In this document: piece after piece, positions 40,918-50,283 of the stretch | Numbering within the stretch: position 1 is the stretch's first letter | Layout of the letters: every line of letters starts with the position of its first letter | Source: JAFGNV01 sp964612485 | Lineage (GTDB): Bacteria > Chloroflexota > Anaerolineae > 4572-78 > J111 | Reading direction: 5' to 3' | NCBI GenBank assembly: GCA_964612485.1 | Contig: CAZTFF010000005.1 | Span: 62,001 to 126,000, forward strand | DNA length: 64,000 nt | Notes under the pieces: model-generated | What the model was told of the DNA's origin: nothing | Database searches by the model: none | What the model saw: the letters and a program-made list of their open reading frames with translations, nothing else | Position numbers and translations under genes: made by a program

Positions 40918-41436
40918 ATGGACCTGGCAAGTACGATCCGCAGTGTACCGGATTTTCCGATTGAAGGCATCTTGTTTTACGACATCACAACGTTGTTAAA
41001 AGATCATGCGGCCTTAAAAGAAAGTGTTGATCAGTTGGTGGCCCACTATCAGGATGTAGGGATTGATGTGATTGTTGGCATGGAGTCCCGGGGGTTTATT
41101 TTTGGGATGCCGGTGGCTTACAGAATGGGAACAGGGTTTGTGCCGGTGCGTAAGCCCGGCAAATTGCCCGCCGCCACGGCTTCTGAAAGCTATGCCCTGG
41201 AATATGGCACCAACACCCTGGAAATTCATGTGGACGCCATCAAAAAAGGGCAAAACGTTCTCATTGTGGATGATTTGCTGGCTACCGGTGGAACCGCCAA
41301 AGCTACTTGCAATCTGGTAGAAAAATTGGGCGGGAACGTGGTTGGATTGGCCTTTGTCATTGAACTCAATTTTTTGAAGGGCCGGGAGAAGTTACAAGGG
41401 TACGATGTTTTCTCCCTGCTGCGGTATGACGAATAA
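40918..41436 (+). CDS. apt: Adenine phosphoribosyltransferase
   Basis: A 172-residue enzyme of purine salvage: adenine plus PRPP gives AMP. Typical N-terminus MDLASTIRSVPDFPIEGILFYDITTLLKD, substrate region VGMESRGFIFGMPVAYRMGTGFVPVRKPGKLP, and the PRPP motif VLIVDDLLATGGTAKA at about 117-132. ATG 40918 has CAGGAG seven bases upstream. Monocistronic, ending in a perfect-palindrome terminator. Confidence 0.97.
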   Translation: MDLASTIRSVPDFPIEGILFYDITTLLKDHAALKESVDQLVAHYQDVGIDVIVGMESRGFIFGMPVAYRMGTGFVPVRKPGKLPAATASESYALEYGTNTLEIHVDAIKKGQNVLIVDDLLATGGTAKATCNLVEKLGGNVVGLAFVIELNFLKGREKLQGYDVFSLLRYDE

Positions 41437-41440
41437 GACC

Positions 41441-41480
41441 TATCAAAAAAGCCTTGGGAATTCCCAAGGCTTTTTTGATA
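41441..41480. terminator. 40-bp perfect palindrome, bidirectional terminator
   Basis: The two 20-bp halves are exact reverse complements with no loop bases fixed; the core is GCCTTGGGAATTCCCAAGGC flanked by A6 and T6. It serves apt (+) and would also stop transcription coming from glgB (-). Confidence 0.93.
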
Positions 41481-41509
41481 GATGATCATTTAGCCTCAGT
41501 AGATTCAAA

Positions 41510-41584
41510 TTTACCTCCTCTAACTCCCCCTCGTGAGGGAGAGGGCTGAACTTCCCCCTTCGTGAGGGGGGATTGAGGGGGGTA
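41510..41584. repeat. G/C-block palindromic repeat between apt and glgB
   Basis: Two hairpins (CTCCC...GGGAG around CCTCGTGA, and CCCCC...GGGGG around TTCGTGA) lie inside an outer pair TTACCTCC...GGGGGGTAA. This CCCCCTTCGTGAGGGGG-type element is a well-known kind of dispersed intergenic palindrome in many bacteria. Confidence 0.7.
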
Positions 41585-41622
41585 AATATCCGAAGGCAAC
41601 TCAAAAATTGGATCCACTGAGC

Positions 41623-43560
41623 CTAAAAAGCCTCATCCAGTTTTAGCATGACGGTTGCCATGGGGGGCAAGGTCAGGTTGAGAGATTGGTCGTGCCCGTG
41701 CATGGGCGTGTTTTCTGTTTGCCGGCCTCCTTCGTTGCCTACATTGCTGCCCCAATAAATTTCGGCATCGCTGTTGATGATTTCTTTGTAGAATCCCGCT
41801 TTTGGCACGCCGATGCGGTAATTGTGGCGAGGCACCGGCGTAAAATTACTAATGACCACAATGAATTCATCGGTTGTTTTGGCGTTGCGAACAAATGAGA
41901 GCACGCTGTTCTCGCTGTCGTTGGCATCAAGCCAGGAGAAACCGGTCCATTCAAAATCATCCTCGTACAGGGCGCGTTCGGCCCGGTAAACGTGGTTCAG
42001 GTCTTTGATGAATCGCTGGATGCCCTGGTGGTTGGGCGCGGTGAGGGCGGCCCATTCCAGGCTGTTGTTAAAGTTCCATTCCTGCCATTGGCCGAATTCG
42101 CAGCCCATAAATAGTAATTTTTTACCCGGATGCCCCCACATATAGCCGTAATAGGCCCGCAAGCCGGCAAATTTTTGCCATTCATCTCCCGCCATTTTAT
42201 TCAGCAGCGATCCTTTGCCATGCACAACTTCATCGTGCGAAAGCGGCAGGATAAAGTTTTCGTTAAAAGCGTAAAGCAGGCTAAAGGTCATATCGTTGTG
42301 ATGGTAGCGCCGAAACACCGGATTTTTGCTCATGTAGCGCAGGGTATCGTGCATCCAGCCCATATTCCATTTTAGACTGAACCCCAAACCACCCATATAG
42401 GTGGGGCGAGATACCATAGGCCAGGCGGTTGATTCTTCGGCAATGGTCAAAACGCCGGGGAACAGGCCGTGAACCACCTCATTGGTTTTGCGTAAAAAGC
42501 TGATGGCGGCCAGGTTTTCTCGTCCGCCGTACTCGTTGGGTATCCACTGCCCTTCTTCGCGGGAGTAGTCGAGATACAGCATCGAAGCAACCGCATCCAC
42601 CCGCAAGCCGTCAAAATGAAATTTATCGATCCAGTACACTGCGTTGGAGATAAGGAACGAGCGTATTTCGTTGCGGCCGTAGTTAAAAATAAGCGTGCCC
42701 CAATCCTGATGCTCGCCCTGTCGGGGGTCGCTGTGAGAGTAGAGATGCGTGCCGTCGAAATAGTTGAGGCCGGAGCCGTCTTTAGGGAAGTGGGCCGGCA
42801 CCCAATCTAAAATAACGCCGATGTTGTGCTGGTGACACTGATCGATAAAATACATCAGTTCATCGGGCGTGCCAAAGCGGCTGGTGGGCGCATAAAAGCC
42901 CAGCACCTGGTAACCCCACGAGGCATCCAGCGGGTGTTCGGAAATCGGCAGCAGCTCAATGTGGGTGTAGCCCAGATCAGCCACGTAGGGAATCAACTCG
43001 TCGGCCAGTTCCCGGTAGGTCAGGTACCGGCTGCCCCACTGTTCGTCGGACACTTTGCGCCAGGAACTCAGGTGAACCTCGTAAATCGCCATCGGTTGGT
43101 CAAAAGCCTGATGTTCCGTTCTCCGGTTGATCCAATCCTGGTCGTTCCACTGGTATTTGTCCAGATCAACCACCACCGAGGCGGTTTTAGGGCGTTGTTC
43201 CATAGCAAAGCCATAGGGATCAGCTTTGTCAAAGCTATCGCCGCTGCGGGCAACAATCCGGTACTTGTAAACCGTGTACTCTTTCAGGCCCGGTACAAAC
43301 AGCGTCCAGATGCCGCTGTCGCTGGGATTCATGGGATGGCTTTCGCCGTGCCAGTTATTGAATTCTCCTATCAGAAAAACCTTTTCCGCGTTTGGCGCCC
43401 ATACGGCAAAATGAACTCCTTGTTCGCCGTCTACTTCTACCAGGTGCGCGCCCATTTTCTCGTAGGCCCGTTCATTGGTGCCTTCGCTGATGAGGTATTT
43501 GTCAAAATCAGTTAGAACTTGCGTAGCTGATTCCGCTTCACTCTTTTTCTTTTTTGCCAT
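41623..43560 (-). CDS. glgB: 1,4-alpha-glucan branching enzyme
   Basis: A 645-residue GH13 enzyme that makes alpha-1,6 branches in glycogen. An N-terminal CBM48 (GVHFAVWAPNAEKVFLIGEFNNWHGESHPM, about 48-77) precedes the catalytic barrel with YTHIELLPISEHP, VILDWVPAHFP, the nucleophile Asp in FDGLRVDAVASMLYLDYS, the acid/base Glu in TIAEESTAWP, and SHDEVVHGKGSL. A short all-beta C-terminal domain follows. No other glg genes are in the window. Its ATG is 26 bp from copy B of the 135-bp inverted-repeat element, which therefore lies in the leader. GGGAG precedes the start. Confidence 0.97.
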   Translation of the reverse strand: MAKKKKSEAESATQVLTDFDKYLISEGTNERAYEKMGAHLVEVDGEQGVHFAVWAPNAEKVFLIGEFNNWHGESHPMNPSDSGIWTLFVPGLKEYTVYKYRIVARSGDSFDKADPYGFAMEQRPKTASVVVDLDKYQWNDQDWINRRTEHQAFDQPMAIYEVHLSSWRKVSDEQWGSRYLTYRELADELIPYVADLGYTHIELLPISEHPLDASWGYQVLGFYAPTSRFGTPDELMYFIDQCHQHNIGVILDWVPAHFPKDGSGLNYFDGTHLYSHSDPRQGEHQDWGTLIFNYGRNEIRSFLISNAVYWIDKFHFDGLRVDAVASMLYLDYSREEGQWIPNEYGGRENLAAISFLRKTNEVVHGLFPGVLTIAEESTAWPMVSRPTYMGGLGFSLKWNMGWMHDTLRYMSKNPVFRRYHHNDMTFSLLYAFNENFILPLSHDEVVHGKGSLLNKMAGDEWQKFAGLRAYYGYMWGHPGKKLLFMGCEFGQWQEWNFNNSLEWAALTAPNHQGIQRFIKDLNHVYRAERALYEDDFEWTGFSWLDANDSENSVLSFVRNAKTTDEFIVVISNFTPVPRHNYRIGVPKAGFYKEIINSDAEIYWGSNVGNEGGRQTENTPMHGHDQSLNLTLPPMATVMLKLDEAF

Positions 43561-43585
43561 CGTAGTCTCCCTTTCATCTCCCCAT

Positions 43586-43719
43586 TAGGAATGAGAATTA
43601 ATTAACTTCCCCAATTTGTCGGGATATTAGAGAGTGGGGATTAGAGATTTTGTCGTTTATGCTTACGTCTATCTCCCAATCTCTAATCTCTACTTTTCTA
43701 AAAGCGGAAGTTGTTTAAT
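43586..43719 (-). repeat. 135-bp inverted-repeat element, copy B
   Basis: The reverse complement aligns ungapped with 4785-4919, about 84% identical by hand count, with the 3' 51 positions almost unchanged. Terminal AACTTCC/GGAAGTT and about 10-11 bp of the internal stem (ATTAGAGAT/ATCTCTAAT) are kept. It ends 26 bp upstream of the glgB start codon and reads in the same direction as glgB. Confidence 0.8.
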
Positions 43720-43739
43720 CTCCAATCCTTAACTATATC

Positions 43740-43920
43740 TTTCGATATTATCACAATCCTGCCATAGGAGCAACATCTAAGCCAGAGGAATTTGGCTGCA
43801 TCATAGACTTTTCTGGTTGATACATAATTTAGCTTAAGCTATTTTGCGCTTTTGGCAATTTTTAGTACAATCTGCATAGATTTTGGCGAAAATAGCGTAG
43901 GCCAAATTGCTTAGTGGTAG
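43740..43920. other. AT-rich intergenic stretch, nothing recognised
   Basis: There is no gene, repeat or strong stem that I can support between copy B of the inverted-repeat element and the promoter at 43921. Confidence 0.5.
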
Positions 43921-43950
43921 TTGCCAAGTAATAGGCGATTGTGCTATAAT
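43921..43950 (+). promoter_or_regulatory. Predicted promoter of the basic membrane-protein gene
   Basis: TTGCCA (43921-43926), 18-bp spacer, TATAAT (43945-43950), about 90 nt before the ATG at 44042. The GTGCTATAAT context is identical to that at the rho promoter. Confidence 0.6.
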
Positions 43951-44041
43951 GTGTTCGTCTTAAGAACGATACATCATTTACGGCTGTGGGAACAAGCCGT
44001 TAGATTTCTATCACTGGGTAAGAAAGAAGAAGGAGCCTGTT

Positions 44042-44647
44042 ATGACTGTTGTAACCCGAAGACGGCAGCAACCTCAAATTGTTACCACCCCTCGCCGCCG
44101 GCGCAGAACCCAACCCCGGAAACAAGTTCAGAAAAAAACGCAATCCGGTTCTTTGGTTATGTCGAGCCTCAAGGCCAGTATGATAGGCGGCTTTGCCATT
44201 CTGTTATTGATGTTGATCAGCCTTATTCCGTTGCCCTTTCTGGCCTGCCTGGTCGTGCCGGGATTTCTGGTGGCCTGGTTAAGCACCGGCATGCTGGCCG
44301 GGATTTTTGCCGGAGATAGCGTAAAGAACAGCTATCAGGGCGGCAAGGCCGGCTGGATGGCCGGTTTTTGGTCCGGTGTTTTTGCCGGCGTAATAGCTAT
44401 GATCTTAGCCGCCTTCAGTGTCTCCGTATTAGGTATCCCCATTGTTAATTTTGGCCAGGGTATTGTGAGCCAAATTTCTCCCGAAACATTACAAAGCTGG
44501 TTCAATATTGGTATCACCGCCGAGATGATCGCCCTGATGGGGCGCGTTTTTGGCATGTTCGTGATCGTTGGGGTGATCGGCTCGTTGATATCCGGCCTGT
44601 TCAGCTCGATTGGCGGAATGATCTATCCTAAATTGAGCGCCGGCTAA
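44042..44647 (+). CDS. Membrane protein with basic N-terminal tail, unknown
   Basis: A 201-residue protein. The first about 40 residues are very basic (TRRRQQPQIVTTPRRRRRTQPRKQVQKK). Four to five hydrophobic segments rich in Gly and Ala follow (about 46-66, 70-90, 103-128, 163-195). The helical part resembles DUF5518-like small membrane proteins, but I am not sure of the family. The basic tail should lie in the cytoplasm and could bind nucleic acid or phospholipid. AAGGAG precedes the ATG at 44042. It is monocistronic with a promoter upstream and an intrinsic terminator downstream. Confidence 0.75.
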   Translation: MTVVTRRRQQPQIVTTPRRRRRTQPRKQVQKKTQSGSLVMSSLKASMIGGFAILLLMLISLIPLPFLACLVVPGFLVAWLSTGMLAGIFAGDSVKNSYQGGKAGWMAGFWSGVFAGVIAMILAAFSVSVLGIPIVNFGQGIVSQISPETLQSWFNIGITAEMIALMGRVFGMFVIVGVIGSLISGLFSSIGGMIYPKLSAG

Positions 44648-44670
44648 TTCTCATTCTTGTTAACCCGAAT

Positions 44671-44701
44671 AAAAGGCTCCCATTATTTGGGAGCTTTTTT
44701 G
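44671..44701 (+). terminator. Intrinsic terminator after the basic membrane protein
   Basis: Stem GCTCCCA/TGGGAGC (44676-44682 with 44688-44694), short loop, then TTTTTT. Confidence 0.88.
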
Positions 44702-44752
44702 CTTGGGAGATGGGAAATTGACAATTGATCGCGCCTGGTTAATATTTACGGC

Positions 44753-45484
44753 ATGACATTTAACTCCCCTACCGAGAAAAAAGCATACGTCAACACCATG
44801 TTTGCCCGGATTGCCCGGCGGTATGATCTGATGAACCGGGTGATGACCGGCGGGCAGGATGTCCGGTGGCGCAAATTGCTGGTGCAGCGGGCGCAGCTGC
44901 CGGCCCAGGGCCGCTTGCTGGATATTGCTACCGGCACGGGCGATGTGGCCTTTGAGGCGCTGAAGCAGCATCCTTCGCTGGCCCATGTGGTGGGCGCCGA
45001 TTTCACCCTGCCGATGATGCGCGTGGGGCAGGAACGCTGGCAGAAGAAAACAGATTCCATCGCCCAGCCGGTTGATCAACTCAGTTGGAGCGGGGCCGAT
45101 ACGCTCCATTTACCGTTTCCTGAAAATACATTTGACGCCGTCGCCAGCGGCTTTTTAATGCGCAATGTCACCAGCGTGCCCCAGGCGCTGGCCGAACAGC
45201 GGCGGGTTTGCAAAAAAGACGGGCGGGTATTGGTACTCGATGTGCCGCGCCCGCCGGATCATCTGTGGGGCCGGCTGTTTCGGTTCTATTTTCACCGAGT
45301 TGTGCCGGTTGTGGGCGGATTGATTACCGGCCAGGGGGATGCCTACAGCTATCTGCCCCAATCAGCCGATGCGTTTTTGCGCCCCGAAGAATTGCAGGCT
45401 GAAATGGAGCGCGTGGGCTTGCATGAGGTCCGTTACACAATGTTAATGTTCAATACTGTTGCCCTGCACGTAGGAGTCAAATGA
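44753..45484 (+). CDS. menG: Demethylmenaquinone/ubiquinone methyltransferase family (MenG/UbiE)
   Basis: A 243-residue class I methyltransferase with the UbiE/COQ5 signatures: N-terminal FARIARRYDLMNRVMTGGQDVRWRK, SAM motif I LLDIATGTGDVAFEAL (about 64-79), AGADFTLPMM-like motif, and ASGFLMRNVTSVPQALAEQRRVCKKDGRVLVLD. It methylates demethylmenaquinone as the last step of menaquinone synthesis; Chloroflexota typically use menaquinone. Its stop overlaps the next methyltransferase start by four bases (ATGA). Confidence 0.88.
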   Translation: MTFNSPTEKKAYVNTMFARIARRYDLMNRVMTGGQDVRWRKLLVQRAQLPAQGRLLDIATGTGDVAFEALKQHPSLAHVVGADFTLPMMRVGQERWQKKTDSIAQPVDQLSWSGADTLHLPFPENTFDAVASGFLMRNVTSVPQALAEQRRVCKKDGRVLVLDVPRPPDHLWGRLFRFYFHRVVPVVGGLITGQGDAYSYLPQSADAFLRPEELQAEMERVGLHEVRYTMLMFNTVALHVGVK

Positions 45485-46224
45485 CCACCGCCGAAGATTT
45501 CAGCAAAGCGGATGAACGAGGGGTTCCCAGCCTGGTCTGGCGGGCCGGGCAAGACCGCCGCCTGGCGATGATCAAACAATTTGCCGGCCCGCGCCTGTCG
45601 CCGGAAGGCCGGGTGCTGGTGGACGGCTGCGGCGTGGGAATGTACGTGCGCGCCTTGCGCAGCTACACCCCTCATGTGGTGGGTTTGGACATCGAAGGCG
45701 AACGGGCGGCCCGCAGCCGGGACCATTCGCCGCTGGTCAATGTGGCAGCGGGGGAATATTTACCCTACCCCAGCCATTTTTTTGATCTGGTTTTGAGCCA
45801 CGAGGTCATTGAACACGTGCAAAACGATGCTCTGGCGGTGGCCGAAATGGCGCGGGTGCTAAAACCGGGCGGGCGCGCCATCATCTTCTGCCCCAACCGG
45901 TGGTATCCGTTTGAAACTCACGGCCACTACTGGCGGGGCAAATATTATTTTGGCAATACGCCGCTCATTAACTATTTACCGGATAGAGTCCGTAATCAGC
46001 TTGCGCCACACGTGCGGACTTACACCGGCGGGCACTTAAGGAAACTGGTTCAGGATTTACCGGTGACAATTGTGGCCCACACCCAAATCTATCCGGGCTA
46101 CGATAATATTGTGGCGCGACGCCCCTTTTTGGGCCGGATGTTGCGAAACATTACCTATGCGCTAGAACAGACACCTTTACGATCTCTCGGCCTTTCCCAT
46201 CTGTTTGTAGTAGAAAAAACATAG
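45481..46224 (+). CDS. Class I SAM-dependent methyltransferase
   Basis: A 247-residue methyltransferase (Methyltransf_11-like): VLVDGCGVGMYVRALR motif I (about 42-57), VVGLDIEGERAARSR, FDLVLSHEVIEHVQNDALAVAEMARVLKPGGRAIIFCPNRWYPFETHGHYW. The C-terminal part is family-specific. The substrate is unknown; the pattern with HGHYWRGKYYFGN is seen in methyltransferases that modify lipids, glycans or quinones. It is translationally coupled to menG. Confidence 0.85.
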   Translation: MTTAEDFSKADERGVPSLVWRAGQDRRLAMIKQFAGPRLSPEGRVLVDGCGVGMYVRALRSYTPHVVGLDIEGERAARSRDHSPLVNVAAGEYLPYPSHFFDLVLSHEVIEHVQNDALAVAEMARVLKPGGRAIIFCPNRWYPFETHGHYWRGKYYFGNTPLINYLPDRVRNQLAPHVRTYTGGHLRKLVQDLPVTIVAHTQIYPGYDNIVARRPFLGRMLRNITYALEQTPLRSLGLSHLFVVEKT

Positions 46225-46314
46225 ATCATGAGAATTGTGGGGTGGATGACGGTGGAGCGTTGGCTTATTTTCATTCAAAGCTTGTTGATTTTGGTTATAA
46301 TCCATAAACAACAA

Positions 46315-46336
46315 AAACAGGCTCACCGGCCTGTTT
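46315..46336. terminator. Bidirectional hairpin between methyltransferase and response regulator
   Basis: AAACAGGC/GCCTGTTT (46315-46322 with 46329-46336), 6-nt loop. The flanks carry only short A/T runs, so terminator strength is uncertain. Confidence 0.5.
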
Positions 46337-46371
46337 GAAAGTGAAGGATAAACGAGGAAGCGGTTAAAATA

Positions 46372-46815
46372 TCAAGAATCCTGGTCTTCTGATTTTTTTG
46401 CCTGGCTTTTGATCCGGGTGGCGCTTTTGGTGAGAACTGCCGAGCCAATTTCCAGGCACCGGTCGATAATATCGGTCAGGTCGTTGGGTAAAATGGTCTT
46501 GTTGATATAATCGTCCGCGCCCGCTTCCAGCGCCTCGTTGATGAGCGCATCTTCGTTGTAGGCGGACAGCACCAGGATCGGAATCTCTTTGATGATGTCG
46601 ATCTGCCGTAACTGCCTGATCGTATCGGCCCCGCTCATTTTGGGCATCATCATGTCAACCAGAATCAAGGCCGGACGCCACGCCCTGGCTTTTTGAATAC
46701 CCTGGGGACCATCATCAGCGGTAATGACTTCGTAGCCGGAGCGGGCCAAAATAAAGGTCAGCATCCGTTGAGTATCGGGATTGTCTTCAATGCAAAGAAT
46801 TCTAAATTTAGACAT
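46372..46815 (-). CDS. Response regulator, receiver domain only
   Basis: A 147-residue single receiver: ILCIEDNPDTQRML (acidic pocket), D54 in LILVDMMMPKMSG, LVLSAYNED switch, and lysine in YINKTILPNDL. The last 20 residues are a charged tail. No kinase is adjacent. The promoter at 46842-46870 belongs to it. Confidence 0.9.
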   Translation of the reverse strand: MSKFRILCIEDNPDTQRMLTFILARSGYEVITADDGPQGIQKARAWRPALILVDMMMPKMSGADTIRQLRQIDIIKEIPILVLSAYNEDALINEALEAGADDYINKTILPNDLTDIIDRCLEIGSAVLTKSATRIKSQAKKSEDQDS

Positions 46816-46841
46816 GATGCCTCTTCTTCTATATGTTCAAT

Positions 46842-46870
46842 ATTCTACCATATTGGTTGAGGGTTGTAAA
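46842..46870 (-). promoter_or_regulatory. Predicted promoter of the response regulator at 46372
   Basis: Minus strand TTTACA (46870-46865), 17-bp spacer, TAGAAT (46847-46842), about 30 nt before the ATG. Confidence 0.6.
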
Positions 46871-46995
46871 TATACCGAAAGTCCATTCCGTAAATTCAAA
46901 CAACTCAGTTTGACTTGCCCAGCCCTTTCCTTTCTGCTACCATGGTTTCTTTCGGTAGTGGGAAAATGATTAGTCATCAGGATAAGTTGTAGCCT

Positions 46996-49900
46996 ATGCA
47001 AACCAGTCGAAAAGTAATGATTACGCGTCGTCGCCGGCGGCGCGCGTGCGAGCAAAAACCCAAGATATTTCTTTATTTCCTGAGTTTGATTGTAGTTGTT
47101 GTGGTGTTAGTGGTTGGCGCCTGGCTGACCTCGCTGATGGTGAGCGTGGGGTCGGCCTACGCCATGTACGAGAGTTTTGCCCAACAACTGCCCGATCCAA
47201 CCTCGATTGAAACAGAGCAGGAAGATTTTGAAACTACCAAAATCTATGATCGAACCGGTCAGGTTTTGTTGTACGAGGTGTTTGATCCCCTCTGGGGAGA
47301 TCGAAACTACGTGCAGCTCAATGAGATTCCTGAGTTCTGCCGTGAATCGACGATTGTTCTGGAGGATAAAACTTTTTATTCCAATGTTGGTTTTGATCCC
47401 GAAGGCATTGGCCGTGCTTTTGTGCAGAATTTGCAGGGCGAGCGGATCCAGGGGGGCAGTTCGATTACCCAGCAGTTGATCAAAAATATTTTGATCGATG
47501 AAGAAGAACGGTTGCAGCGGTCTTACACCCGGAAACTCAAAGAAGTGATCCTGGCCGTAGAGATCACGCGCCGTTTTGAAAAAGACCAGATTTTGGAATG
47601 GTATTTTAATACCAACTCTTACTTTAACCTGGCCTACGGCATCGATGCGGCAGCGCGTGTTTATTTCGACAAACCGGCCAGCGCCTTGAGCGAAGCGGAG
47701 TGCGCCATGCTGGCCCCCATCCCTCAATATCCCTACTTGAACCCAATTGACAGCCCGGAAGAAGCCAAGAAACGTCAGCGGATCACCCTCAACCGGATGG
47801 TTGAAGAGGGCGCCATTACCCAGGAAGAAGCCGACGCGCTCTTTGCCCAGGAAATTCAGGTAAAAAATGTTCAGGAACGCTTTGATATTGTGGCCCCACA
47901 TTTCGCCATTTATGCCCGCAACGAGTTGCAGCGAACGCCGGGCCGGTACAATATTGAAAGCCTGGAACAGATTTACCGGGGCGGCCTGAAAGTTTATACC
48001 AGCCTGGATTTGGATCTGAATGAAAAAGCACAGGAAATTGCCGCCCAACAGGTTAAAGAGTTGCAAGAGGGCGATCATAATGCCAGCAATGCCTGTGTGG
48101 TATCCATCCGCCCCAAAACCGGTGAAATCCTGGCCATGGTCGGCAGCATTGATTATTGGGATGAGGAAAACGACGGTAATGTAAACGTTTGTACGGCTGA
48201 TCCGGGCCGCCAACCGGGGTCTTCCTTTAAACCGTTCAGCTATCTTACGCTCTTTTCGCAGGGCGTTTACAATGCGGCTACAATGGTGATGGATGTTCGC
48301 CAGTCGTTCCCCGATGATCCCAACCCGCCCTATGTGCCGGAAAATTACGACCGGGAATATCATGGCCCGGTGCGGCTGCGCAATGCGCTGGCTAACAGTT
48401 ACAATATTCCGGCGGTGTGGGTATTGCACAAGGCCGGCGTCAAAAATGTCATCAACACCGCCCACCGGATGGGTATCACCACGCTTAACGCCGATTACTA
48501 CGGCCTGGCCCTGACCCTGGGCGGCGGTGAGGTTAAACCCATTGATATGGCCTATGCTTACAGCGTCTTGGCCAATTTAGGAACCATGGCCGGCCAGCCT
48601 GTGCCCGAAATCGAACGTCGATCCGGCCACCGCACCCTTGATCCGGTGGCAATTTTGCGGATTGAAGACCGCGACGAAAATATCATTTACGAATACAAAG
48701 AACCGGCCACCGAACAGGTGGTTGATCCCGCGCTGGCCTATCTGGTGACCAATATTTTGTCTGATAACCAGGCGCGAACCCCGGCCTTTGGCCCCAACAG
48801 CATGTTAAAGCGGGATTTTGAAGATCGGCCTATTGCCGCCAAAACCGGCACCACCAACAACTTCAGAGATAACTGGACCGTTGGATTTACGCCCCAATTA
48901 GCCACCACCGTGTGGGTGGGTAATAACAACAACGAAGAAATGAAAGATGTGACCGGACTCTCCGGCGCGGCCCCTATCTGGCACGATGTAATGCTCTATT
49001 ATCATCAGGATAAGCCGGTGGAAATCTGGCAGCGCCCGCGCGGCCTGGTTGATGTGCAGGTGGATGCCGTATCGGGCCTGTTGCCCACCGATAAGACTCA
49101 GCGCGCCGTGTATGAAATTTTCCTGGAAGGTACCGAGCCGACACAGAAAGACACTGTTCACCAGGTGTTCCGCGTGAATCGGGAAAACGGCAAGCTGGCT
49201 ACGGTTTACACCCCGCCCGAACTGGTGGAAGAACGCGTCTACGAAATTTATCCCCCCGTGGCCAACGATTGGGTGAAGGAAAATGATATTCCCCAGCCGC
49301 CTACCGAATACGACGACAGCACCGGCCCGGCGCTGAACCTGGGGCCGGTGGCTATTATCAATCCCCGCCCCTATGAGTATGTGAAAGGCGGCGTGGTTAT
49401 CAGCGGCAATGCCCAAATTGACGGCTTTCAACTTTACCGGTTGGAATACGGCTCCGGCCTGAACCCCACCGAATGGCGGCAGCTAGGCGGCGACCATACC
49501 AACCCGGTGCAGGGCGCGCCGCTGGAGTTTTGGGATACCATCGCTGAGGAAGAAGGCTTGTACACCTTGCAGCTTACCGTGGTGCGGGGCGACCAGAGCG
49601 TGGAACGAAAATCGGTTCAGGTAACGGTTGATAACACCCCGCCGGAAGTTGAAGTGATCAATCCCGAACCGGAACGGGTTTACGTGCTGGAAGACGACGA
49701 ATGGATCAATTTCCAGCTTGATGCGTTGGATAACTTCTCCATGGATCGGGTAGAATACTATATGAACAACGAGAAGATCGGTGAAAGCACGGTAGATCCC
49801 TACACCCTGCGCTGGAACCTGGTATTGAGCGATACCCAACTGGCCTGGGAAGCGCCGGTAACTCAAACAAAGACGATGACCCAGCCCGACGGCAGCGTGG

Positions 49901-50283
49901 TCGAAACCGGTGAGGTGTTCACCCTGACCCAGGTGATGACCGTGACCCAGCCGATCACCGATCCGGAAGCGTTGGCCGCGTTGGAACCCGATGAGGAGCC
50001 GGAAAAACCTATCGGTTACACCAAAGTTTATTCCGACGGCTGGACCATCATCAGCACCACCAACGGCTACACCGAATCGCATCTGATCCACATCATTGCC
50101 CACGATGCAGCCGGCAATGAAACCAAAACCGATAAATTCCGTATTTATATAGTTCACGAGAAAGAGGAAGAAGAAGATCAGGAGGAAGTTGCCGCCGATG
50201 ATAGCCAGGCGTTCATCTTGCCTTCTGTCTTTGATCGCGTCAGGTATCGAGAAGGCTGGAATTGGAAAGACCTGGCTTTATGA
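46996..50283 (+). CDS. Class A penicillin-binding protein with long C-terminal Ig-like extension
   Basis: A 1095-residue bifunctional peptidoglycan synthase (PBP1A/1C-like). A basic N-terminus and transmembrane helix lie at about 27-52. The GT51 glycosyltransferase has catalytic E123 in VLEDKTFYSNVGFDPEGI and GGSSITQQLIKN. The transpeptidase has SxxK at S409 (SSFK), SYN at 468-470, and KTGT at 616-619. After about residue 720 comes an extension of about 370 residues with two Ig/beta-sandwich-like modules (VAIINPRPYEYVKGGVVISGNAQIDGFQLYRLEYG, about 782-815; NTPPEVEVINPEPERVYVLEDDEWINFQLDALDN, about 880-915) and a charged tail. The extension resembles that of PBP1C-type proteins. Its stop overlaps the next start (ATGA). 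Confidence 0.95.
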   Translation: MQTSRKVMITRRRRRRACEQKPKIFLYFLSLIVVVVVLVVGAWLTSLMVSVGSAYAMYESFAQQLPDPTSIETEQEDFETTKIYDRTGQVLLYEVFDPLWGDRNYVQLNEIPEFCRESTIVLEDKTFYSNVGFDPEGIGRAFVQNLQGERIQGGSSITQQLIKNILIDEEERLQRSYTRKLKEVILAVEITRRFEKDQILEWYFNTNSYFNLAYGIDAAARVYFDKPASALSEAECAMLAPIPQYPYLNPIDSPEEAKKRQRITLNRMVEEGAITQEEADALFAQEIQVKNVQERFDIVAPHFAIYARNELQRTPGRYNIESLEQIYRGGLKVYTSLDLDLNEKAQEIAAQQVKELQEGDHNASNACVVSIRPKTGEILAMVGSIDYWDEENDGNVNVCTADPGRQPGSSFKPFSYLTLFSQGVYNAATMVMDVRQSFPDDPNPPYVPENYDREYHGPVRLRNALANSYNIPAVWVLHKAGVKNVINTAHRMGITTLNADYYGLALTLGGGEVKPIDMAYAYSVLANLGTMAGQPVPEIERRSGHRTLDPVAILRIEDRDENIIYEYKEPATEQVVDPALAYLVTNILSDNQARTPAFGPNSMLKRDFEDRPIAAKTGTTNNFRDNWTVGFTPQLATTVWVGNNNNEEMKDVTGLSGAAPIWHDVMLYYHQDKPVEIWQRPRGLVDVQVDAVSGLLPTDKTQRAVYEIFLEGTEPTQKDTVHQVFRVNRENGKLATVYTPPELVEERVYEIYPPVANDWVKENDIPQPPTEYDDSTGPALNLGPVAIINPRPYEYVKGGVVISGNAQIDGFQLYRLEYGSGLNPTEWRQLGGDHTNPVQGAPLEFWDTIAEEEGLYTLQLTVVRGDQSVERKSVQVTVDNTPPEVEVINPEPERVYVLEDDEWINFQLDALDNFSMDRVEYYMNNEKIGESTVDPYTLRWNLVLSDTQLAWEAPVTQTKTMTQPDGSVVETGEVFTLTQVMTVTQPITDPEALAALEPDEEPEKPIGYTKVYSDGWTIISTTNGYTESHLIHIIAHDAAGNETKTDKFRIYIVHEKEEEEDQEEVAADDSQAFILPSVFDRVRYREGWNWKDLAL

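Noticed and set aside
47107..48465. Open frame of 452 codons on the - strand inside the PBP gene
   Set aside because: Antisense to the catalytic region of a conserved PBP; no domain.
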